A DNA stretch of 64,000 bases, taken from contig NZ_CP026304.1 of NCBI RefSeq assembly GCF_003054555.1, positions 6,882,001 to 6,946,000 of the forward strand, in the 5' to 3' direction. The stretch is from Streptomyces lunaelactis. GTDB lineage: Bacteria > Actinomycetota > Actinomycetes > Streptomycetales > Streptomycetaceae. Every line of letters begins with the position of its first letter. Position 1 is the stretch's first letter. Under the pieces are notes generated by a model. That model had not been told where the DNA came from. It did not search any database and worked only from the letters and a program-made list of their open reading frames with translations. A program made the translations under genes and the position numbers. Of the stretch, positions 9,420 to 17,617 are shown piece after piece.

Positions 9420-9454
9420 ACAACCAGGTGCGCAGAAGCCCTGCCGTGATCGGT

Positions 9455-9895
9455 CTATGACATGGCGGCGACCATGATGCCCGTGTCCGCGATGGTCTCG
9501 AACGAGACCGGCACACCGTCCTCGAAGCGCCACGCATGCGCGAAACGTGCCTTCATCGCCTTACCCGTCTCACGGCCCCGCCCCTGATAGTGCCCCAGGG
9601 CGATCACCACGTCCTCGACGGCAACGAGCTCTGCCGGGTCAACGGCGAAGTCGTCCCACTGCGTGTCGAACCGGGCGAACACGTTGACCAGCACTGCCTC
9701 ACGGCCGCGGTAGGTTCCGCCGTAGGGCAACCCGGCGGCGACAACCCACTCGATTGTTTCACTCAGCGTGCTGAGGACCGCTTCACCGTCCCCACGGCTC
9801 AGATCGGCGTACATCTGGGCCACCACCCCCTGGTTCCTCGACGCCCGGGTGTCCTGCGAGCCCATCGTCACTCTGGCGGTCATCTGTAGTCCCAT
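9455..9895 (-). CDS. SnoaL-like / NTF2-fold protein
   Basis: A 146-residue single-domain protein. It has the cone-shaped NTF2-like pattern: a first helix (NQGVVAQMYADLSRGDGEAV), then LSETIEWVVAAGLPYGGTYRG, the central ALGHYQGRGRETGKAMKARF and the terminal AHAWRFEDGVPVSFETIADT. The closest flavour is the uncharacterised SnoaL-like group with the W..P.GG.Y.G motif. Members include polyketide cyclases and isomerases, but many bind unknown ligands. ATG 9895 has AAGGAAC upstream; ATG 9883 is also possible. It stands alone after the HD-GYP/LuxR gene, with a palindrome in its upstream region. Confidence 0.75.
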   Translation of the reverse strand: MGLQMTARVTMGSQDTRASRNQGVVAQMYADLSRGDGEAVLSTLSETIEWVVAAGLPYGGTYRGREAVLVNVFARFDTQWDDFAVDPAELVAVEDVVIALGHYQGRGRETGKAMKARFAHAWRFEDGVPVSFETIADTGIMVAAMS

Positions 9896-9997
9896 CCTTG
9901 GTTCCTTGTACGGTCGGCCGCCGACGGTTTGAGCGACGACAGGCCCGGTGCGGCCGAGCATCAGGAACGGTGCCTGCGCTCCGTGTCCTGCTCGTGT

Positions 9998-10023
9998 CTC
10001 CCCGGCCGTGCACGGCCGGGGAG
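9998..10023. promoter_or_regulatory. Perfect 26-bp palindrome upstream of SnoaL-like gene
   Basis: A perfect self-complementary stretch of 26 bases whose left half reads CTCCCCGGCCGTG. It lies 103 bases upstream of the SnoaL-like start and 219 bases past the stop of the HD-GYP/LuxR gene. It could be an operator or a terminator hairpin; with no loop, an operator seems slightly more likely. Confidence 0.5.
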
Positions 10024-10241
10024 CTACGACCAATGAACATCCGGGTGGGCTGTGGCGGCATCGGTCAATCGGCCTATCAGCGCACAGCGGGGTTCGATGC
10101 GGGCGTCCGAGCGCTTGGCGGCGCCTGTTCGTCGGAGTGGCGGCGGTGAACCACGGACGGACGTCGCGGAACGAGCAGCGTAGGGGGAAGCGTGCCGTCG
10201 GGAGAACGGCTGTGAACGCCGTCCGGCCGGGAGTGGGTGGG

Positions 10242-11822
10242 TCAGGGCAGCAGTCGGTGCTCCATGGCGAACACCGCCACACCGGCTCTGCTGCGTCGAC
10301 CGGTCTTGTCGTAGATGTGAGCCAAGTGGTGCCCCACGGTCCGGCTCGAGATCGACAGCCGTTCGCCGATCTGCCGGTTGCTCATGCCCCGGGCCGCCAG
10401 GCAGAGCACCTCTGTTTCCCGTTCGGTGAGACCCGCCGGCAGCACTCGGCGGGGCCTCGGGAGCCCCGCCGCCCCGAGGACGGCCGCGCACGCCTCCCGA
10501 TCGAGACCTCCGGTGTCGGCCTCGTGCACCAGCACATCCGCTGCGGCTTGCACGGTGAACGCCTCACGGTGGGCGCGCGGTTCGGTGAGGGCGGCGAAAA
10601 CATCCGCCGCAGCGAGGATGCGGGCGGCGAAGGGAAGACTTCCGGAAGGATCTCCACGGTGGTAGCCACCGCCCTCCACCCGCTCATGATGCGCGGATGC
10701 GATCGGGGCCAGCGACGCGAGGGCGGGTATTCTCTCCAGGATCCGGTGGGTCCAGTAGGTATGCATCCGGACCATCTCGACCTCGGCTATTCCCAGTTGG
10801 CTCGGGCGGTCCCAGATATTGGTCGGAATCCCGACCCTGCCGAGGTCGTGCACCAGAGCGGCACAGCGCAACTCGGCGACCGCGGCCGGATCCAGTCCCG
10901 CAAGCGCGCCGGCGTCCGCGGCCAGAGTGGCGACGTGCTCACTGTGTCCGAGCAGCCACCGGCTCTTGAGATCAACCACTCGGGCGAGCACCGCGCACAG
11001 CTGTGGAAGCGAAGCGAACGGCACGGTGACGTGCGGCACCGGCTCGAGGTCGAGAACTGCGGCGAGAGCGTTCGGTTGTTCCAGCGGCGCGAGTGCGACC
11101 GACGCGTCGGCGACGAAGGCCCGGGCCAGGTCCGGGTCGAGATGGCCGCCGCTGCGCCGACGGACCTCGGCCACCGCGGCCGGTGCGCCGCCCAGGTCAT
11201 GGGCGAGTACCGCTTGTTCGGCGACGTGCACGATTCGTGCGGCCTGCGACAGCTGCGTTCCGCGGCAGCCGTCGGGGATGCCGCGTCCATCCCATCGTTC
11301 GTAGACATCGTCCAGTGCCGCCACTGAGTCCGGTAGCAGACCCAGCCCGGTGCCAAGGGCGCGACTGGTTTCGCACCCGCTGCGCATTGCCTCGACTCCC
11401 ATGGTGGGGAAGACGTCGATGAAGGTCTGCGCCAAGCGCGGTCGGTCATCTCCGGCCCAGTCGCCGAAGGTGCGCATCTGTGTTGCGAACACTGCCTCGT
11501 CGCCGTGGTCCAGGCGCTTCAAGGCAGTCTGGAAAGCGATATCGTCACCGAAGACTTCCGCGAGTTCCGGTGCGAACGAGGTGCATCCGACCGAGCGCAG
11601 CAAGGCTGCTTCGAAGACCACCCGGCGGGTGACCGAGTCGACTCCGAGTACGGCGTCGGCGAATGTCGTGGCGACCGCGCACATACGCAGGCCCTTTTCG
11701 AATGACATCCCCGCAGCGACATCGGTGGTCAGGGAGAGGGCCGCCAGCACCTCGGCAACTCGGATCTTCTGCATCCGCGCATCGTAAAGGGGTATTTCCC
11801 CGCCCCAGCTCAATCCGGACAA
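10242..11822 (-). CDS. Tandem HD-GYP domain protein with C-terminal LuxR helix-turn-helix
   Basis: 526 residues from TTG 11822; an in-frame ATG at 11774 (MQKIRVAEVLAAL) may be the true start. It appears to hold two HD-GYP-like halves. The first (~20-260) is degenerate: RSVGC where HD is expected, but with an ERWDGRGIPDG echo of the GYP loop. The second (~270-450) keeps the HD pair in ALVHDLGRVGIPTNIW and reads HHERVEGGGYH in place of the usual GYP. Residues ~460-526 are a LuxR helix-turn-helix (LTERETEVLCLAARGMSNRQ, IGERLSISSRTVGHHL). HD-GYP domains hydrolyse cyclic dinucleotides or other phosphodiesters, so this could be a ligand-controlled transcription factor. No operon partner is visible. 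Confidence 0.82.
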   Translation of the reverse strand: MSGLSWGGEIPLYDARMQKIRVAEVLAALSLTTDVAAGMSFEKGLRMCAVATTFADAVLGVDSVTRRVVFEAALLRSVGCTSFAPELAEVFGDDIAFQTALKRLDHGDEAVFATQMRTFGDWAGDDRPRLAQTFIDVFPTMGVEAMRSGCETSRALGTGLGLLPDSVAALDDVYERWDGRGIPDGCRGTQLSQAARIVHVAEQAVLAHDLGGAPAAVAEVRRRSGGHLDPDLARAFVADASVALAPLEQPNALAAVLDLEPVPHVTVPFASLPQLCAVLARVVDLKSRWLLGHSEHVATLAADAGALAGLDPAAVAELRCAALVHDLGRVGIPTNIWDRPSQLGIAEVEMVRMHTYWTHRILERIPALASLAPIASAHHERVEGGGYHRGDPSGSLPFAARILAAADVFAALTEPRAHREAFTVQAAADVLVHEADTGGLDREACAAVLGAAGLPRPRRVLPAGLTERETEVLCLAARGMSNRQIGERLSISSRTVGHHLAHIYDKTGRRSRAGVAVFAMEHRLLP

Positions 11823-11962
11823 CGTAGGGGAGAACGCGAGGCCTCAGCAGCAGCCGCGCGCGGCAGGGAGGGGGGCCACGCCCCGGTGCGATGCCACGCC
11901 GGCTGTGCGCCATGCGGGCGCAGCGCGGTCCGGCCGCGCTGCGTGTACTCGCGTCCGCGGTG

Positions 11963-12766
11963 TCAGTGGTCTTCGGTGATCGTGGTGGCGGTGCCGTTGA
12001 GGATGACGACCTTGGCGGTCAGGCCGGAACCCTTGGCGGCCTTCTCCAGTTCTTCCTCGGTGCATTCGGTGCCCCCCTGTCCGCCTTCGCCGGTGTTGTC
12101 GTCACCGCAGATGACGCCGTATCCCCAGATCTCGGTGCCGTTCGCCAGGAAGAACTGCTGCTCGGTTCCTTTCATGTCCGACACGGTGAACTTGCCCGGC
12201 GCCAGGTACGACACCTTGCCCAACCAGGTGCCGTTGACGCCCTTGCCCTTGTTGATGCCGTCAATCGTCCCCTCGTCCTCGCCACCGCCCGGGGCGCCGG
12301 AGCCGTCCTTGCTGTCGTCGACCGGGTCACCCTCGTCGGGTGCAGCACGCTCGGTAACCGCGGTGGCAACGCCGCCCTTCATAACCACGTCTGCGGCTAT
12401 GGACCCCTTCTTGAGCACCTTCTCCAGGTCATCGACCGTGCAGGGGGTGTTGGCGGCCGGGTTGTACTTCCCGCAGATGGTGCCCGCGCCGTAGACCTTG
12501 GTGTCCTCGGCGGTGAGGAACTGCTGCTCCTTGCCGTTGGCGTTCACGATGTACTTGCCCGGCGCCAGATACTCCACCGTGCCGCCGGCGAAAGTCCCGC
12601 TGACCCCCTTCGACCCCGCCGGCACCTTCGCCGACGCCGCGGGAGCAGCGGTCTTCGACGAAGAGCCCTGACCGGTGGTGTCGTCCTGGCAGGCAGTCAG
12701 CAGCGTGGTCCCCGCAAGGAACGCAGCGGCGACGAGAAAGGACTTGGCCCTGAGAGCGGACGCCAT
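11963..12766 (-). CDS. Secreted lipoprotein with two tandem repeats
   Basis: 267 residues. The lipoprotein signal peptide ends in a lipobox (LLTACQ, Cys ~26), so the protein is anchored outside the membrane. The rest is two copies of a ~75-residue unit joined by an acidic, Gly/Asp-rich linker. Copy 1 has GVSGTFAGGTVEYLAPGKYI, VYGAGTICG and CTVDDLEKVLKKG. Copy 2 has GVNGTWLGKVSYLAPGKFTV, IWGYGVICG and CTEEELEKAAKGS. Each copy keeps two cysteines in matching places, which may form a disulfide. I do not recognise a characterised family. Confidence 0.8.
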   Translation of the reverse strand: MASALRAKSFLVAAAFLAGTTLLTACQDDTTGQGSSSKTAAPAASAKVPAGSKGVSGTFAGGTVEYLAPGKYIVNANGKEQQFLTAEDTKVYGAGTICGKYNPAANTPCTVDDLEKVLKKGSIAADVVMKGGVATAVTERAAPDEGDPVDDSKDGSGAPGGGEDEGTIDGINKGKGVNGTWLGKVSYLAPGKFTVSDMKGTEQQFFLANGTEIWGYGVICGDDNTGEGGQGGTECTEEELEKAAKGSGLTAKVVILNGTATTITEDH

Positions 12767-13309
12767 AGTGATGTCCCCGTTTCATTGGAAGAGGGGCCGA
12801 CGGCCCATGCCGCTTGCCCCGTGGTCGGATGCGTGATCATCATGCGCACGCGAACCGCCCCGCGAAAGGCGGCTCCTCGACCCACGGCAACGCCGTGACA
12901 GTTCGCGGACATCTGCAACGTCCCAGTGTCAAAGAGCTTTTGGAACATGCCTGCATCGCCCGAAAAGGCCTCACTCGGGCAGCGGGCCGGGCGGTCAAGC
13001 CCACGGTCTCGGACGATCCCGCCGAAGTGCCCAGCGCATCCTGACTGCTCGCCAGAACCAGGGTTTTGGTTCCGTCAGGTGCGGGTGACCGGACGGCAGC
13101 TCTCTGTGTCGGGCTCGGGCGGGCGCCGGATCATGCGCCGGCGTGGCGCGGCCGCCGCCGAGTAGCCCTCGCGGCGCGGACACCGCGGTGCCGAGCGGAG
13201 AGTTTCACAGGCCGTGGAAGCTGTGAAGAGCAGGTCACGGTGCTTGATCATCTCGTGATCCGGGCGAGGTGCGCGGCGCAGCACACGGCCCCGGTCCGTC
13301 GCGCGCTTG
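12767..13309. other. No recognisable gene
   Basis: About 540 bases between the lipoprotein promoter and a run of gene fragments. I see no ORF with family features, no RNA gene and no strong repeat. The lipoprotein promoter should lie in the first ~150 bases. Confidence 0.6.
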
Positions 13310-13428
13310 CGCAGGCGGGGGTGGTCGGTGCCGTAGGCGGTGAACATGTTGGTGACGCCGACCCAGTTGCTGATCCAGCTGTCGTGGTGTTCGCCGTTGC
13401 TCCAGGCGGGCCAGTGCTGGTTGGGGCT
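13310..13428 (-). pseudogene. Cytochrome P450 fragment
   Basis: About 40 codons on the minus strand read QHWPAWSNGEHHDSWISNWV and GVTNMFTAYGTDHPRLRK. This matches the region of bacterial P450s just before the C-helix, where ...NMFTAYG.DH.RLR... precedes a haem-propionate contact. Neither the start, the oxygen-binding helix nor the Cys loop is present, and the sequence changes abruptly at both ends. It abuts the Gfo/Idh fragment on the opposite strand. It is a remnant only. Confidence 0.6.
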
Positions 13429-13437
13429 GGCCCGTCA

Positions 13438-13854
13438 ACTGGGCATCACGGTCAGCAAGAACATCCTCCACGTTCAGCTTCGCCTCGGTGCCGCGCACGA
13501 TGATCGAGATCACCGGCACGGAGGGCACGCTGTCCCTGCCGGACCCGAACGCCTTCCACGGACCCCTTGCTGGTACGCGGGTTCGAGGACAAGGACTGGC
13601 GGGAACTGCCGGTCGTGGGCAGCACGGCTGGGCGCGGCCTTGGCGTACTCGACATGGCACGGGCCATCCGCGGCGACGAAGCACACCGGACAACTGGCGA
13701 ACTGGCCCGGCACGTCCTGGAGATGATGACCGCGATCACGACGTCCGCCGAGATGTACGAGACGGTCCAACTGGAGCCAGCGTTCGTCACGGTACGACCA
13801 CTGCCCCTCGACTGGAACCCGACGGCGCCGACAGAGGGCTGTAGCCGGTGGTGA
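13438..13854 (+). pseudogene. Gfo/Idh/MocA oxidoreductase C-terminal fragment, frameshifted
   Basis: The + strand reads SSTFSFASVPRTMIEITGTE and GTLSLPDPNAFHGPL in one frame. From ~13563 it continues in another frame with LVRGFEDKDWRELPV, GRGLGVLDMARAIRGDEAHR and ELARHVLEMMTAITTSAEM, to a stop at 13852. This is the C-terminal half of an NAD(P)-dependent sugar oxidoreductase. The whole Rossmann domain is missing, and there is one frameshift at ~13560. Positions 13855-14047 hold nothing recognised. Confidence 0.65.
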
Positions 13855-14047
13855 AGGCAGGGTGTTGGCGCCGCAGTAGATTCAACGGCTCCGTACAGGT
13901 GACGGATCCAGCGGTTGCCGTTCGGAAGGGAGAAGAGATCACAGAGCGCTGATTCTCCCCAGCCACTCCCCAGCGGGCATAGAACGCTATGGAAAAAAGT
14001 GTGTGATCGCAAAGGGGATGACATTGATAGTGTCAGAGGGTGGCGGC

Positions 14048-14245
14048 CTATAGCCAGTCGCGACGCTTGAAGATGAAGTACAAACTCACACAAACAATGG
14101 CCATGAGGGCGACGGCGAAGGGGTAGCCGAACGCCCAGCGCAGTTCCGGCATCTGGGCGAAGTTCATTCCGTAAATCGTTCCCACTAGCGTGGGTGCAAA
14201 CAGAATGGCTGCCCAGGACGGGATTTTCTTGAACTCTTCGTCCAC
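14048..14245 (-). pseudogene. CorA-type magnesium transporter, C-terminal fragment
   Basis: Reads DEEFKKIPSWAAILFAPTLV, GTIYGMNFAQMPELRW and FAVALMAIVCVSLYFIFKRR before a stop at 14048. This is the two-helix membrane end of CorA with its pore signature GMN intact. The long cytoplasmic funnel domain is missing, and the sequence before ~14245 is unrelated, so it cannot form a channel. An open frame continues upstream to 14317 but adds no CorA sequence. Confidence 0.75.
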
Positions 14246-14679
14246 GTGCCCCTGAACCGGGCTTTCGTGGGCTTTAGGCCTCTGACCTTGGTGGACGCAT
14301 CTTTCTGGCCCTTTCAAGTTCGTACGGCCTTACGTAGCCGGTTCTCCCCACGCGCTCCCCAGCGGCGCTCAGACTCCCCAGATTCTCCCCAGCACCGTCC
14401 CGCTTGGGAGGGGGCTTCGGTGCTGCGGTCATGCACGCGCGACCAGTTGGTTCGCTGCGAAATCCTTCCGTCAGCCACGGGTGTTTCGGTCTTCGCTGCG
14501 TGGGCGGCGGGGGCCTGGACGGTGGGACGGCTGAGGGAGGCGACGGTGCCGCGGTCCAGCCTGTGGTGACCGTTCTGTGGCAGGGGGATGGCCTGAGTGC
14601 AGGGGGCGGTACATGGACGCCGGGTACTCCGGACGGGACCGCGCGCGAGCCGTAGTGGTGCTGCGACCGAGGTGGCAGA
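14246..14679. other. No gene; CTCCCCAG-type repeats
   Basis: No supported coding sequence. The stretch 14342-14365 (TTCTCCCCA..CTCCCCAGCGG) is a near copy of 13953-13976 on the other side of the CorA fragment. More CTCCCCAG units follow at 14372-14394. The repeats may be scars of an earlier insertion. Nothing else is recognised. Confidence 0.5.
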
Positions 14680-14916
14680 GGCAGGGCGAGCCGGGCGAGG
14701 GCTTCACCGACGAGACGGTCATCCCCGGCGCGGTCACCCTGAGCTTCGTCCACCGCCAGGCCGCCCTGCCGGACGGCGGCAGCCGGATCACGCACCGGCT
14801 GGAGATCGAAGGTTCCCGCCGCACAGAAGATGGGCCCCGAACTCGGCCCGCAGATCACCAAGGACTTCCCCGAGGCCGTCCAGGCCCAGGCGAAGGCCGC
14901 CGGGCAGGCCGGGTGA
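14680..14916 (+). pseudogene. SRPBCC (START-like) family protein, decayed
   Basis: The C-terminal part of a polyketide-cyclase/START-like small-molecule-binding protein. One frame reads EPGEGFTDETVIPGAVTLSF and ALPDGGSRITHRLEIEG. After a frameshift at ~14810 the next frame reads AAQKMGPELGPQITKDFPEA and a stop at 14916. The N-terminal half is absent. Its stop overlaps the start of the MarR gene (GTGA, 14913-14916), the coupled arrangement often seen for a regulator and its SRPBCC partner. Confidence 0.65.
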
Positions 14917-15383
14917 CCAGCACCGCCGAACACGAGCAGGGGCCCTGGGGAAGCCGCACCGGGTTCCTGCTCTGGCGCGTCACCATGAAATGGCAGCGCG
15001 CCGTCGCGACCGCCCTGCGACCGCTCGCCCTCACCCATCCTCAATTCGTCGTGCTCGCCGGCACCTGCTGGCTCGGCCGCCACGGCAGGACCCCCAGCCG
15101 GTGCCAACTCGCCGAGCACACCGGGATGGACGCCATGATCGCATCCCAGGCCGCCCGCGCTCTGGAGAACAAAGAGCTCATCACCCGCGAGCAGGACCCG
15201 CACGACACCCGGATCAAACGACTACGCGTCACCGCCGAAGGCGTCCAGCTAGCCCGACGGGCCATCGAACACGTCGAGGCCATCGACCACGACCACTTCG
15301 AGGCAGCCCCCGACCGCGCCGCCCTCGTCGAGGCCCTGCTCGCTCTCGCGCCGCCACCCGAAACCGGCGACAACGATCACTGA
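14913..15383 (+). CDS. MarR-family transcriptional regulator
   Basis: 156 residues from GTG 14913, chosen because it overlaps the stop of the decayed SRPBCC gene. It has a central winged helix: HPQFVVLAGTCWLGRHGRTP, SRCQLAEHTGMDAMIASQAA and RALENKELITREQDPHDTRI, then the wing KRLRVTAEGVQLARRAI. MarR proteins are dimeric repressors that release DNA when they bind small aromatic ligands. The N-terminal helix (GFLLWRVTMKWQRAVATALR) forms the dimer interface. The ORF is intact although its partner is broken. Confidence 0.82.
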   Translation: MTSTAEHEQGPWGSRTGFLLWRVTMKWQRAVATALRPLALTHPQFVVLAGTCWLGRHGRTPSRCQLAEHTGMDAMIASQAARALENKELITREQDPHDTRIKRLRVTAEGVQLARRAIEHVEAIDHDHFEAAPDRAALVEALLALAPPPETGDNDH

Positions 15384-15569
15384 CGGAGCCGGGCGCTACT
15401 GAGCCGCGCCTGTCAAGGACGCGGACCAAGAGGGCCCGGGACCACCGAAACTGTCGACCCCCGGCCTGCCATCGGTGCGGACACTCCCGCACGCATACCA
15501 ACCCGGTCGGAAGCCAACTGGCAGGGGCGGCTCCCGTTCTCATTGCCGATCATGGAATCTACTGCCATG

Positions 15570-15919
15570 CTAAAGTCCTCCGGATCCAGCTGATTCTCCG
15601 CAAAGCGTACGGCGGTTCCTGCATCGTCACGGACTCGCGTTCCATCGGCGCGGAAGGCCCGGCGAACGTGGTGTTCCGCCGGGAGATCGCTGCGGCGGAC
15701 GACCCCGAGGCCGTGCGGGCCCAGCGGATCAAGGAGTACCAGCAGGAGCTGATGCATCCCTATTACGCCGCCGAACGCGGACTCGTGCACGACGTGATCG
15801 ACCCCGCCGGGACAAGGCGCGTACTGATCCGGGCACTTGAGGCACTCGAGGTACTCGAGGCACTGCGCACGAAGGACGCCCGGCTGCCTTCGCGCAAACA
15901 CGGCAACCCGCCGATGTGA
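15570..15919 (+). pseudogene. Propionyl-CoA carboxylase beta chain, C-terminal remnant
   Basis: Reads LILRKAYGGSCIVTDSRSIG, then GPANVVFRREIAAADDPEAV, ELMHPYYAAERGLVHDVIDP and a terminal LPSRKHGNPPM, the conserved tail of acyl-CoA carboxylase carboxyltransferase subunits. About 15 residues between DSRSIGA and EGPANV are deleted, removing the conserved ..ALAWP.. segment. Most of the protein is absent in front. A short tandem expansion of a 9-base unit (15833-15859) adds LEALEVLEAL before RTKDARLP. Full enzymes make methylmalonyl-CoA, a precursor the PKS here needs; this copy cannot work. Confidence 0.8.
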
Positions 15920-15988
15920 CCCGGCAAGAACACAGAACCGCAGGACAGAGACGGCAAGACCGCAAGACAGAGGGGACGTCCAGGAACC

Positions 15989-16771
15989 ATGACAGGTAAC
16001 ACCAGGCACGACGGAGCGTGGCTGCGCCGATTCCACCCGGCGCCGGATGCCGGTGTCCGGCTCGTCTGCTTCCCGCACGCGGGAGGCTCGGCCACCTTCT
16101 ACTTTCCTGTCTCCCGCACGCTGTCACGGTCGATCGAGGTGCTGTCGGTCCAGTACCCGGGCCGGCAGGACCGGCACAGCGAACCGTGTGTCAGTGACAT
16201 CGGCGAGCTGGCCGACCGCGTGGTCGAGGAGCTGCTGTCCCTGGACACCAAGCCGCTGGCCCTCTTCGGCCACAGCATGGGCGCCATGGTGGCGTACGAG
16301 GTCGCCAGGCGCCTGGAGCGCAAGGAGATCAAGCCCCTGCGCCTCTTCGTCTCCGGCGGGCGCGCCCCGTCGCGTACGCGGGACGGGAACGTGCACCAGC
16401 GCGACGACAACGGCCTGATCGACGAGCTCAAGAAGCTCAGCGGGACCGACTCCCAGATCCTGGGTGACCCGGACATGCTGCGGGTGATCCTCCCGGCCGT
16501 CAGGAGCGACTACAAGGCGGTGGAGTCGTACCGCCACGTTCCGGGCCCTCCGCTGGACTGCCCCGTCGTCGCCCTCACCGGCGACGACGACCCCCAGGTG
16601 ACGCTCGACGAGGCGAAGGCCTGGAGCGAGCACACGGTCGGCGGCTTCGAACTCAAGGTGTACGAGGGCGGCCACTTCTACCTCAACTCCCATGCGACGG
16701 CGGTGATGGAGGCGATCTCGGCCGGCATCACGGAGCTGTCGCTGACCGGCCCGCCCGCGTCGGACCGGTGA
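15989..16771 (+). CDS. Type II thioesterase
   Basis: A 260-residue alpha/beta hydrolase of the discrete thioesterase (TEII) class that edits stalled or wrongly primed PKS carrier proteins. Visible features are CFPHAGGSATFYFPVSRTL, the nucleophile motif FGHSMGAM (Ser96), VALTGDDDPQV (Asp199) and EGGHFYL (His229), which together give a full catalytic triad. It heads a three-gene run: the metallophosphoesterase starts 3 bases after its stop, and the phosphopantetheinyl transferase overlaps the latter. This operon of carrier-protein maintenance genes supports a role for all three in the polyketide pathway 4 kb away. Confidence 0.9.
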   Translation: MTGNTRHDGAWLRRFHPAPDAGVRLVCFPHAGGSATFYFPVSRTLSRSIEVLSVQYPGRQDRHSEPCVSDIGELADRVVEELLSLDTKPLALFGHSMGAMVAYEVARRLERKEIKPLRLFVSGGRAPSRTRDGNVHQRDDNGLIDELKKLSGTDSQILGDPDMLRVILPAVRSDYKAVESYRHVPGPPLDCPVVALTGDDDPQVTLDEAKAWSEHTVGGFELKVYEGGHFYLNSHATAVMEAISAGITELSLTGPPASDR

Positions 16772-16774
16772 CGG

Positions 16775-17617
16775 ATGGCCCCGGCGAACCTGCTCGGCAT
16801 CAGCGATCTGCACGTCAGCCATCCGGAGAACCGGAAGATCGTGGAGAACCTGCGGCCGACGGCGGACGACGACTGGCTGCTGGTCGCCGGTGATGTCGGG
16901 GAGCTGACCGAGGACATCGAGTGGGCTCTGAGCACGCTGCGCGACCACTTCGCGAAGGTCGGCGGGGCGCCGGGCAACCATGAGCTGTGGACGCCCCGCG
17001 AGGACCCGGTGCAGCTCCGGGGCGAGGAGAGATACCGCTACCTGGTGGACCTGTGCAGGGGGATGGACATCCTCACCCCGGAGGACCCCTACGCAGTGTG
17101 GGACGGGGCGGGCGGCCCGGTGACGGTGGCGCCGCTGTTCGTGCTCTACGACTACAGCTTCCGTACGCCGACCGCCGTGACCAAGGAAGCAGCGCTGGAG
17201 AAGGCGTACGAGAAGGGAGTGGTGTGCACGGACGAGTTCCTTCTCCACCCGGACCCCTATCCCAGCCGCGAGGCCTGGTGCGACGCCCGGGTGCGGGAGA
17301 GCGAACAGCGCCTCGCCGCGTGCGACCCCGACCTGCCCACGGTGCTGGTCAACCACTATCCGCTGGTGCGCCATCCGACCCGGATCCTGTATCACCCTGA
17401 GTTCGCGCAGTGGTGCGGCACCGTGCGGACGGCCGACTGGCACCGCCGGTTCCGCGCCCGGTCGGTGGTGTACGGCTATCTGCACATCCCCCGGACGACC
17501 TGGCACGACGGCGTGTGCTTCGAGGAGGTGTTCGTCGGCTATCCGCGCGAGTGGCGCCGCCCCGGCCACCTGCGCGACGCCCCCCGTCGTGTGCTGCCCG
17601 AGACGAGAACTCCGTGA
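16775..17617 (+). CDS. Metallophosphoesterase next to PPTase
   Basis: A 280-residue calcineurin-like phosphoesterase. The motifs in order are ISDLHVSH, VAGDVGEL, PGNHELW, LVNHYPLV and YGYLHIPRTTW. The last is normally YGHLH, so one His of the GHxH metal-binding pair is Tyr here. It starts 3 bases after the thioesterase and ends in GTGA, overlapping the phosphopantetheinyl transferase. As I recall, such an enzyme is often encoded beside PPTases in Streptomyces; its substrate is not known. The sequence is full length apart from the odd motif. Confidence 0.82.
   Translation: MAPANLLGISDLHVSHPENRKIVENLRPTADDDWLLVAGDVGELTEDIEWALSTLRDHFAKVGGAPGNHELWTPREDPVQLRGEERYRYLVDLCRGMDILTPEDPYAVWDGAGGPVTVAPLFVLYDYSFRTPTAVTKEAALEKAYEKGVVCTDEFLLHPDPYPSREAWCDARVRESEQRLAACDPDLPTVLVNHYPLVRHPTRILYHPEFAQWCGTVRTADWHRRFRARSVVYGYLHIPRTTWHDGVCFEEVFVGYPREWRRPGHLRDAPRRVLPETRTP

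Noticed and set aside
14274..15203. A 309-codon minus-strand frame across the SRPBCC/MarR region
   Set aside because: It mirrors the MarR and SRPBCC coding frames, which carry clear family motifs; the minus reading has none.
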